64,000 nt of DNA from Allostella vacuolata (GTDB lineage: Bacteria > Pseudomonadota > Alphaproteobacteria > ATCC43930 > Allostellaceae), in contig AP019702.1 of NCBI GenBank assembly GCA_006739055.1, positions 5,543,388 through 5,607,387 on the forward strand, in the 5' to 3' direction. The position numbers were made by a program, and so were the translations under genes. Positions 56,939 to 64,000 of this stretch are shown one piece after another (the stretch's first letter is position 1; every line of letters starts with the position of its first letter). The notes below the pieces were generated by a model that saw only the letters and a program-made list of their open reading frames with translations, searched no databases and was not told the DNA's origin.

Positions 56939-56942
<4 letters not shown>
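56394..56942 (+). CDS. hslV: ATP-dependent protease HslVU, peptidase subunit
   Basis: A 182-aa proteasome-like Thr protease. The mature N-terminal catalytic Thr follows Gly11 in [14 protein letters not shown], so a short propeptide is removed. Other motifs are [11 protein letters not shown] and [17 protein letters not shown]. It degrades unfolded proteins together with HslU. The ATG at 56394 gives the usual short leader. Its stop overlaps the hslU start. Confidence 0.97.
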
Positions 56943-58255
<1,313 letters not shown>

Positions 58256-58279
58256 TCGGTCCGGGCAGGAGCGCCGGCC

Positions 58280-58783
58280 TTGCTTCTGCCAGCGGCGATC
58301 CTGGTCCTGGCGGCGGGGATGCTCGTCGCGTGGTTCGCATGGCGCCGCCTGCCGCGACCCTGGGGCCGCGTGGTGGGGCTGGCGGCCCTGGGGCCCGGCC
58401 TCGCCATCCTGGCCGCCCTGGCGGCCGGGCTGGTCACCGGCTGGCTCGAGTGTGCCGAGCATCCCTTGTGGCAGGAGCCGACCCCCGACGGGCGGTTCGT
58501 GGTGCGGGCGACATCGATCGCCTGCAGCGGCGGCGGGATCAGCTACAACATCCTGGTCGAGGAACAGAGGCCCGACGGCAGCGGCAAGGTGCGGGCGATC
58601 TGGCGCAGCTTCGCCGCGCCCGTGCCCTCGTCCGTCGACTACCGGCCGCCGGCGAGCTTCACGGTCCATGCCCATGACGGCACGCCGGCACGCCTGCCGG
58701 TTCCGCCGGCCGACGTGATCCTGGAAGGCAAGGACCTGGCGCCCTCACGCATGTGGTCGTTTCATCGCGGGTCGCCCATCTAG
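58280..58783 (+). CDS. Uncharacterised membrane-anchored protein (167 aa)
   Basis: Not recognised. Two hydrophobic helices form the N-terminus (residues ~2-20 and ~30-55). A soluble part of about 110 residues follows with EPTPDGRFVVRATSIACSGG, ISYNILVEEQRPDGSGKVRAI and VILEGKDLAPSRMWSFHRG, which looks like a small beta-rich domain. The two Cys (~58 and ~82) could pair in the periplasm. The start is TTG at 58280 behind GCAGGAG; an ATG at 58319 would cut the first helix. It lies 24 bases after hslU and overlaps the 3' end of the converging XRE gene by 39 bases. Confidence 0.65.
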   Translation: MLLPAAILVLAAGMLVAWFAWRRLPRPWGRVVGLAALGPGLAILAALAAGLVTGWLECAEHPLWQEPTPDGRFVVRATSIACSGGGISYNILVEEQRPDGSGKVRAIWRSFAAPVPSSVDYRPPASFTVHAHDGTPARLPVPPADVILEGKDLAPSRMWSFHRGSPI

Positions 58784-59218
58784 GGATGGGGCCTGGACGT
58801 CCGCCGGCTCGTCGGCCAGCGGAGGAACGGCTTCCGCCCGCCGGCGCCCGCGCGCTCGCGGCCGATCGGCCGCATCCAGGAGGCGATGCATTGCCTCCAC
58901 CGTCGCCGGCGACAGGTGCCGCATGCTGCGCGCCAGCCGGTTGGCCAGCTCGGTCGCCCGCGGACCGAGCCCGGCCGTATCGACCACCACCCGGGGATGC
59001 GACAGGCGCGCGGCCCGCTCCAGCGCCTCGGCATCGTCCCAGATGATGCCGAAATACTCGCAGATCTGGATCAGCAGGGCCCGGCTCGGCCGGCCCTTGC
59101 GCCCGTGCTCGAGGGCCGAGAGATAGGCCGCCGAGATTTCCAGGTCGGCGGCCATGGCCTTGAGCGTGATCTTGCGCTCGGCCCGCAGGCTGCGCACCGC
59201 CTCGCCGAAGGGCGTCAC
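58745..59218 (-). CDS. XRE-family HTH regulator
   Basis: A 157-aa protein. The N-terminal helix-turn-helix reads FGEAVRSLRAERKITLKAMA, then DLEISAAYLSALEHGRKGRP (residues ~4-45). A helical region with I-C-E-Y-F-G-I-I-W-D-D-A-E-A-L and a basic, Pro-rich tail follow. The start is GTG at 59218, overlapping the smr stop (GTGA), so it is coupled to smr. Its 3' end overlaps the opposite gene. Targets unknown. Confidence 0.85.
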   Translation of the reverse strand: MTPFGEAVRSLRAERKITLKAMAADLEISAAYLSALEHGRKGRPSRALLIQICEYFGIIWDDAEALERAARLSHPRVVVDTAGLGPRATELANRLARSMRHLSPATVEAMHRLLDAADRPRARGRRRAEAVPPLADEPADVQAPSLDGRPAMKRPHA

Positions 59219-59751
59219 CGCCGCCGCCGGAGCAGCAGGTAGAGCGCTCCCGAGCCGCCGTCGCGCGGCTGCGCCTCGGTATAGGCCAGCACGTGCGGGC
59301 GTACCGCCGGATCGTTCAGCCAGCGCGGTACCATGCGCCGGAGAACACCCCGCTCGGCCCGGCCCCAGTCGCCACGGCCGGTGATGACCAGCATGCAGCG
59401 CCGCCCCTGGTTCACGCCGGAGACGATGAAGCGATGCAGGCTCTCATGCGCCTCCGCCTGGGTCAGGCCATGCAGGTCGAGCCGGCCGTCGATCGCCATC
59501 CGGCCGCGCTTCAGCCGCTCGACCGAACGGGCGTCGACATCGACCGCCGCGCCGGCCTCGAGGGCCATCGGCCGCCGGGCAGGGGGCCGAGGGACGGCCG
59601 GCGTCGGGATCGGGGCGGGCGCGGCCGCTCGTTCGGGGATCGGAGCCGGTGCCGGCGGAACGATCAGGACAGGCTTGGCCCGGTCCCGGGGCCGCCGCAG
59701 CGGGACCACGTCGGCGACCGCGCGTCGCCAGAGGTCACGGTCGCGGACCAT
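59215..59751 (-). CDS. Smr-domain protein
   Basis: A 178-aa protein: an Arg-rich start (VRDRDLWRRAVADVVPLRR), a Pro/Ala-rich linker (~residues 30-70) and a C-terminal Smr/MutS2 domain with RLDLHGLTQAEAHESLHRFI (~residue 97), VITGRGD and the closing LLLRRRR. Smr domains nick DNA or RNA; the role in bacteria as a free domain is open. The ATG at 59751 lies 17 bases inside the end of lutC. In relatives smr usually follows mltA directly; here the lut genes lie between. Confidence 0.88.
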   Translation of the reverse strand: MVRDRDLWRRAVADVVPLRRPRDRAKPVLIVPPAPAPIPERAAAPAPIPTPAVPRPPARRPMALEAGAAVDVDARSVERLKRGRMAIDGRLDLHGLTQAEAHESLHRFIVSGVNQGRRCMLVITGRGDWGRAERGVLRRMVPRWLNDPAVRPHVLAYTEAQPRDGGSGALYLLLRRRR

Positions 59752-60508
59752 CGGCCGCCGGGCCGATCCCGCCCTCACTCTCCTTGCCCGCCGCCGGCGA
59801 ACGCCCTTCCACCAGGACGATATGCAGGCGCCGCGGCCCGTGTGCGCCGAGCTGGATCTTCTGCTCGATGTCGCCCGTGCGCGATGGGCCGGTGACGAAG
59901 TTGACCGTGCGCGGCATGCCCCCGCCGGCTGCCGCCTGCTGTGCCCGCAGCCGGTTCCAGGCGACCTCGTACGGTCCGACCACCTGGTCGGCAAAGAGCA
60001 CGACGATATGGGTGTCCGGCAGGAAGTTGAGGGTGGTCGGCCGGTCCGCGCCGGACTCCAGCATCAAGGTCCCCGTCTCGGCGATGCCGGCGAAGGCCGG
60101 GGTCAGCGATACCGGGTCATCGCCCTGGGAGCGGCCGCGATGAATGGAAAGCAGGGGCCGTTCATGCCACGGAAAGACATCCAGGACCGGGTCCGGTGAC
60201 ATGACGATGTCGCTCGGCAGGTTGTAGCGCGCCAGGTATTCCGACACCGCGGCCGGAACGGCGCGTTCGTCCGCCACCCGATCCACCGTCGTGCTGACGG
60301 CCTCTGCCATCTGCACGAACAGGTCGAGCACGGCCGGCGCGGGACGGTCCGTCCGCGCCGGGATCAGATTGGCCGGGTGGTCCGCCAGGCGCCGTTCGAG
60401 CGGGGCGGCCGCGGTGGCATCGAGCGGACCGCGACCGAGCGCCCGGCGGACTGCGCCCAACATCTGGCTGCGGGCACTCTTGTCCCCCTTGCCCTGTGCG
60501 TCGGTCAT
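59735..60508 (-). CDS. lutC: Lactate utilisation protein C (LUD domain)
   Basis: A 257-aa LUD-domain protein (YkgG/LutC group). Features include VMSPDPVLDVFPWHERPLLS, FAGIAETGTLMLESGADRPT (~residue 149) and FVTGPSRTGDIEQKIQLGAH (~residue 211), typical of the family. It is the third subunit of the LutABC iron-sulfur L-lactate oxidase. Its ATG overlaps the lutB stop by four bases, and its end overlaps smr by 17. Confidence 0.92.
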   Translation of the reverse strand: MTDAQGKGDKSARSQMLGAVRRALGRGPLDATAAAPLERRLADHPANLIPARTDRPAPAVLDLFVQMAEAVSTTVDRVADERAVPAAVSEYLARYNLPSDIVMSPDPVLDVFPWHERPLLSIHRGRSQGDDPVSLTPAFAGIAETGTLMLESGADRPTTLNFLPDTHIVVLFADQVVGPYEVAWNRLRAQQAAAGGGMPRTVNFVTGPSRTGDIEQKIQLGAHGPRRLHIVLVEGRSPAAGKESEGGIGPAADGPRP

Positions 60509-61923
60509 CGCCGGTTCCGCTCCGCCCACTGGTCACGGAAGGTGCGCCCTTCCGGGGCCGGCATGTCGCGCACCCCGGTCCAGCCACCGGCCAGGGGCAG
60601 GGCCGCGAAGCGGCCCTTGCGGCGCCCCAGACGGCCGAGCACGCCCGCACCGAGCTTGGCCGCGAGCCCGTAGAGTGCCGGCCGCGAAGCCAGGAAGGCC
60701 CAGGCGCCGAGGCCCCAGCGCGCGGCCGCCGGCCCGAGGCCGCGTTCCACCTGTCGCTCGCGCCAGTGGCGCATCATCTTCGGCAAGGGGATCTTCATCG
60801 GACAGACGCTTTCGCAGCGCCCGCAGAAGGTGGAAGCGTTGGGCAGGTGGCCCGCTTCGTCGATGCCGATCAGCCCCGGCGTCAGCACCGCCCCCATCGG
60901 GCCGGGATAGACCCAGCCATAGGCGTGGCCGCCGACGGCGGAATAGACCGGGCAGTGGTTCATGCAGGCCGAACATCGGATGCAGCGCAGCATCTCGTGG
61001 AACTCGGTCCCCAGCATCGCGCTGCGACCGTTGTCCAGCAGGACAACGTGATATTCCTGCGGTCCGTCGAGGTCGCCCGGGCGGCGCGGGCCGGTCGACA
61101 CGGTGGTGTAGGACGAGAATTCCTGCCCGGTGGCCGAGCGCGCCAGCAACCGCAGGATGGTCGATACGTCCTCCAGCGTCGGCACCACCTTCTCGAGGCT
61201 CGCCAGGACGACATGGACCTTGGGCAGGGTCTGCGTCAGATCGCCGTTGCCCTCGTTGGTGACGATGATCGAGGAGCCGGTTTCCGCGATCAGGAAGTTG
61301 GCGCCGGTGATGCCGACGTCGGCAGCCAGGAACTTCGAGCGCAGGATGGTCCGGGCCTCGTCGCACAATTCGCGGGCCTCGCCCAGCGAGCGATCGGCCG
61401 GCAGGTCCGTGTGGCTGCGCCGGAACGTGTCCTCGACATCGTCCTGGTTGAGGTGCACGGCGGGCGCGATGATATGGCTGGGCGGCTCCCGGCGGAGCTG
61501 GATGATGTATTCACCGAGGTCGGTCTCGACCGGCTCGATACCCTTCTCCTCCAGGAAATCGTTGAGCGCGATCTCCTCGGCGATCATCGATTTGCCCTTG
61601 GTCACGGTGCGCGCGCCGGCGCTGCGGCAGATCGCCAGGATGGTCTCGCGCGCTTCCGCCGCGGTCCGGCACCAGTGCACGTGGCCGCCGCTCGCCAGCA
61701 CCTTCTCCTCGTACCGCTCCAGGTACCAGTCGAGGTTCGCCAGCGTGTGGTTCTTGATGTCGCGCGCGATGTCGCGCAGCTGCTCGAACTCCGGCAGGGC
61801 GGCAGCCGCCACGCGGCGGCGCTCCTGGAAACCGTGGCGCAGGTTCTCCATCGCCCGTTGCAGACGGGGGTCGTGCAGCGCGCGCTGTGCGTTGTCCTTG
61901 AAGGCGTGCGAGGTGGATTGCAT
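60505..61923 (-). CDS. lutB: Lactate utilisation iron-sulfur protein B
   Basis: A 472-aa protein with a LUD-like N-terminal domain (TVTKGKSMIAEEIALNDFLE; ITGANFLIAETGSSIIVTNE) and two 4Fe-4S motifs near the C-terminus, CIRCSACMNHCPVY (~residue 319) and CGRCESVCPMKIPL (~residue 364). It passes electrons within LutABC during lactate oxidation to pyruvate. It follows lutA by four bases. Full length compared with Bacillus LutB. Confidence 0.95.
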   Translation of the reverse strand: MQSTSHAFKDNAQRALHDPRLQRAMENLRHGFQERRRVAAAALPEFEQLRDIARDIKNHTLANLDWYLERYEEKVLASGGHVHWCRTAAEARETILAICRSAGARTVTKGKSMIAEEIALNDFLEEKGIEPVETDLGEYIIQLRREPPSHIIAPAVHLNQDDVEDTFRRSHTDLPADRSLGEARELCDEARTILRSKFLAADVGITGANFLIAETGSSIIVTNEGNGDLTQTLPKVHVVLASLEKVVPTLEDVSTILRLLARSATGQEFSSYTTVSTGPRRPGDLDGPQEYHVVLLDNGRSAMLGTEFHEMLRCIRCSACMNHCPVYSAVGGHAYGWVYPGPMGAVLTPGLIGIDEAGHLPNASTFCGRCESVCPMKIPLPKMMRHWRERQVERGLGPAAARWGLGAWAFLASRPALYGLAAKLGAGVLGRLGRRKGRFAALPLAGGWTGVRDMPAPEGRTFRDQWAERNRR

Positions 61924-61927
61924 GGTC

Positions 61928-62707
61928 CTACTTCCGGTCCGGCGCGCCGATCGACGGGCGATCGGCCATGTCCGCCAGCACTTCGGCCACATGCCGGACG
62001 GCCACCGGCACACCGAGGCGGGACAGCTTGCCCGCCATGTTCAACAGGCACCCCATGTCGCCTGCCAGCAGGGTGCCGGCGCCGCTGCGGCGGATATCCT
62101 CGGCCTTGTCCGTCACCATGCGGTCGGAGATGGCCGGGTACTTGACGCAGAAGGTCCCGCCGAAGCCGCAACAGGTTTCGGCCCCCGGCAGCTCGCGGAT
62201 CGACAGGCCCTCGACCGAGCGCAGGAGCTGACGCGGCTGCTGCTTGACGCCGAGTTCGCGAAGGCCTGAGCAGGAGTCGTGGTAGGTGACCGCGCCCTCG
62301 AAGCGGGCGTCCACGCGCTTCATGCCGCGCACGTCGACCAGGAACGAGATCAACTCGTGGCTGCGCTTGGCGAGATGCTGGGCGGCGAGCGCCGTCTCGG
62401 GCTCGTCGGCGAACAGCTCGGGATAGTGCTCGTGCAACATGCCGCCGCAGGAGCCCGACGGCGCCACGACGTAGTCGACGTCGGCGAAGGCGGCGATCAC
62501 CTGGCGAGCGACCTGCTTGGCCCGGGCCTTGTCGCCCGAATTATAGGCCGGCTGGCCGCAACAGGTCTGCTGCGGCACGACCACGGTGCAGCCGGCGTCT
62601 TCGAGCAGCTTGACGGCGGCAAAGCCCACCGTCGGCCGGAAAAGGTCGACCAGGCAAGTGACGAACAGGCCAACCCGGCAGGGGGAGGCGGCAGGGGTGT
62701 TTTCCAT
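61928..62707 (-). CDS. lutA: Lactate utilisation iron-sulfur protein A
   Basis: A 259-aa protein with two CCG (cysteine-rich) domains: QQTCCGQPAYNSG with downstream SGSCGGML, and HDSCSGLRELGV with ETCCGFGGTF, the ligands of unusual Fe-S clusters. This is the first gene of the lutABC run; homologous to the GlcF/HdrB family but short as LutA. The ATG at 62707 was chosen; an earlier in-frame start 13 codons upstream lacks family support. No lactate permease or LutR-type regulator lies in the window. Confidence 0.94.
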   Translation of the reverse strand: MENTPAASPCRVGLFVTCLVDLFRPTVGFAAVKLLEDAGCTVVVPQQTCCGQPAYNSGDKARAKQVARQVIAAFADVDYVVAPSGSCGGMLHEHYPELFADEPETALAAQHLAKRSHELISFLVDVRGMKRVDARFEGAVTYHDSCSGLRELGVKQQPRQLLRSVEGLSIRELPGAETCCGFGGTFCVKYPAISDRMVTDKAEDIRRSGAGTLLAGDMGCLLNMAGKLSRLGVPVAVRHVAEVLADMADRPSIGAPDRK

Positions 62708-62770
62708 CAGGAGCGGGAGAATGGGCGCGCCCGGGGCACGGGTCAACGGCCGGAAGAGGGGGCGTCCCGG

Positions 62771-64000
62771 TCAGGTTCCGGGCGACCGAGCCTGGGGCGG
62801 CCGGATGCCCTTCGGCAGCAGCAGCCAGTACCCGCCGTGCGACTTCATCCGGCCGGCCCGCTCGGCCGCCTCGGCACCGAAGCCCCAGAACACATCCCCG
62901 CGGACCGGCCCGCGGATCGCCCCGCCGGTGTCCTGGGCGACCATGAGGCGGCGGACGCGGGCACTGCTCGACAGGGGGTCCTCGGCATCGAGCCAGACAG
63001 GCACCCCATAGGGCACGAAGCCCGGATCCACCGCCAGGCTGCGGCCCGGAGTCAGGGGCACGCCCTGCGCGCCGATCGGGCCCTCCCCCTTGAGCTCGCG
63101 GAAGAAGACGTAGGACGGATTCTCGTTCATCAGCTGGCGCGCCTGGGCGGGGTGGGCGGCCAGCCACGCGCGGATACTGGGCATGCTGACCGCATCACGC
63201 GGGATCTCTCCCCGCTCGGCCAGCACCCGGCCGATCGGCACGTAGGCATGACCGTTCTGTGCCTCGTAGCCGACGCGCACGACGGTGCCGTCCGCGAGCC
63301 GGACCCGGCCGGAGCCCTGGATATGCAGGAAGAAGGCGTCCACGGCGTCATCGACCCAGAGCATCTCCAGCCCACGCGCGTTCAGCGCGCCGCCTTCGAT
63401 TTCCGCCCGGCTGGCATAGGGGCGCAGCCGCCCGGCATCCAGGCGGCCGGCGATGCGCTGACCTCGCAGAGCGGGACGGAATTGCCCGAGGTCGACCTCC
63501 ACCAGGTCCGGCGGGCGGCGCAGCAACGGAACCGTGAAACGGCCACCCCGCGTCCGGGAGCCGGACAACAGCGGCTCGTAATAGCCGGTGAACAAGCCTC
63601 GGGGGTCGTCCCGGTCGGCCGCACGCCAAGGCTGGAAGCTGGTTTCGAAGAAGCGCCGGGCGGCCGGCGCGTCCCCGGGCGGCAACTGTGCGGCGGCAGT
63701 GCAGACCGGCCGCCAGTCGGCGACCGTGCCGGCCACCCCGTCTGGACCGACCGGCCGCGCCGCGTCCTGCGTCAGGAGCCGTTCGCAGGATCGCCGCAAT
63801 GCCGGCAGTGCCTGTGCCTGATCGTCGGCGGACCAGCCGGGAAGCTCGGAAAAGCGGGCCTGGGTCAGCGTCAGGACCGGGGGCACGCCAGGTTCCGGCA
63901 CCGTCGGCGCCACGGCGGGCGGCGCCATTCCCCGATCACTGGCGCAGGCAGCCAGCAGAGCCAGACAGCCCGCGGCAACCGCCAGCGGTCGAAGCAGCCG
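62771..64000 (-). CDS. mltA: Membrane-bound lytic murein transglycosylase A (first residues beyond window)
   Basis: A lipoprotein that cuts peptidoglycan glycan strands. Reading left from base 64000, the frame encodes a lipoprotein signal peptide, PLAVAAGCLALLAACAS, whose L-A-A-C lipobox gives the mature N-terminal Cys; the start codon lies just past the right edge. The MltA domain (GLFTGYYEPLLSGSRTRGG) and 3D domain (MVAQDTGGAIRGPVRGDVFW) hold the catalytic Asp and the double-psi barrel. An ATG at 63928 would remove the signal peptide and is rejected. It is 63 bases upstream of lutA. Confidence 0.94.
   Translation of the reverse strand, partial: RLLRPLAVAAGCLALLAACASDRGMAPPAVAPTVPEPGVPPVLTLTQARFSELPGWSADDQAQALPALRRSCERLLTQDAARPVGPDGVAGTVADWRPVCTAAAQLPPGDAPAARRFFETSFQPWRAADRDDPRGLFTGYYEPLLSGSRTRGGRFTVPLLRRPPDLVEVDLGQFRPALRGQRIAGRLDAGRLRPYASRAEIEGGALNARGLEMLWVDDAVDAFFLHIQGSGRVRLADGTVVRVGYEAQNGHAYVPIGRVLAERGEIPRDAVSMPSIRAWLAAHPAQARQLMNENPSYVFFRELKGEGPIGAQGVPLTPGRSLAVDPGFVPYGVPVWLDAEDPLSSSARVRRLMVAQDTGGAIRGPVRGDVFWGFGAEAAERAGRMKSHGGYWLLLPKGIRPPQARSPGT

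Noticed and set aside
63856-63928. ATG at 63928 as the mltA start
   Set aside because: The frame continues upstream through a perfect lipoprotein signal peptide with L-A-A-C to the window edge, so the true start lies outside.

Overview
The window is one dense, very GC-rich stretch of bacterial chromosome. It suggests an alphaproteobacterium of the Rhodospirillales type. The reasons are the gene order lnt / CorC / ybeY / phoH / miaB / plsC-olsB / fur, the his cluster carrying DUF2628 and GNAT genes as described for Azospirillum, a ~180 kDa-class NAD-glutamate dehydrogenase, a BamF-type lipoprotein, the MmcB repair protein, and a MutL with the endonuclease motif. I see no tRNA, rRNA, CRISPR array, transposase, phage gene or origin. 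Genes sit nearly end to end, often joined by ATGA/GTGA overlaps, and no stretch over 300 bases lacks a gene.

Layout. 1-5035: thrS (cut by the left edge), an IscU-like scaffold, a possible 60-aa protein, a PuuE-like deacetylase, an SLC13/ArsB-like permease and a fatty-acid hydroxylase. 5107-8775: heptose synthesis (gmhA, hldE), DUF983, mmcB and a phospholipid N-methyltransferase-like enzyme. 8955-13802: NAD-glutamate dehydrogenase. 13825-16992: MocR regulator, PPOX, VOC and GNAT genes in a row. 17003-22336: aminotransferase, amidase, a small conserved protein, a TauE/SafE exporter divergent from a LysR regulator, and a MaoC hydratase. 22444-30277: ribF-ileS-lspA-bamF-M16-M16, which couples flavin synthesis and tRNA charging to the cell envelope. 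30314-33427: pgi and mutL.

33465-36598: a lone MbnP-like copper lipoprotein, a 51-aa lipoprotein coupled to metK, and an XRE regulator. 36688-44404: lnt, corC, ybeY, phoH, miaB, plsC/olsA, olsB and fur. 44420-50165: rimI-tsaB divergent from a VanX-like dipeptidase, then nfu, uspA, TIGR02186 and TauE/SafE, then trpS. 50218-56193: murJ, a HIT protein and hisE-F-A-GNAT-hisH-DUF2628-hisB. 56394-58255: hslVU behind a heat-shock-like promoter. 58280-64000: an unknown membrane protein, an XRE regulator, smr, lutCBA and mltA (its first residues lie beyond the right edge).

Most of the region is conserved core genome. The parts I find most worth following are these: the solitary MbnP-like protein with a Pro/Tyr-rich insert and an upstream palindrome; the TauE/TIGR02186/Usp/Nfu operon; the lut operon wedged between mltA and smr; two short in-gene tandem repeats that carry start or stop codons; and several operator-like motifs (a LexA-like box at mmcB, MocR direct repeats, a LysR palindrome, and an AT-rich operator at the XRE gene).
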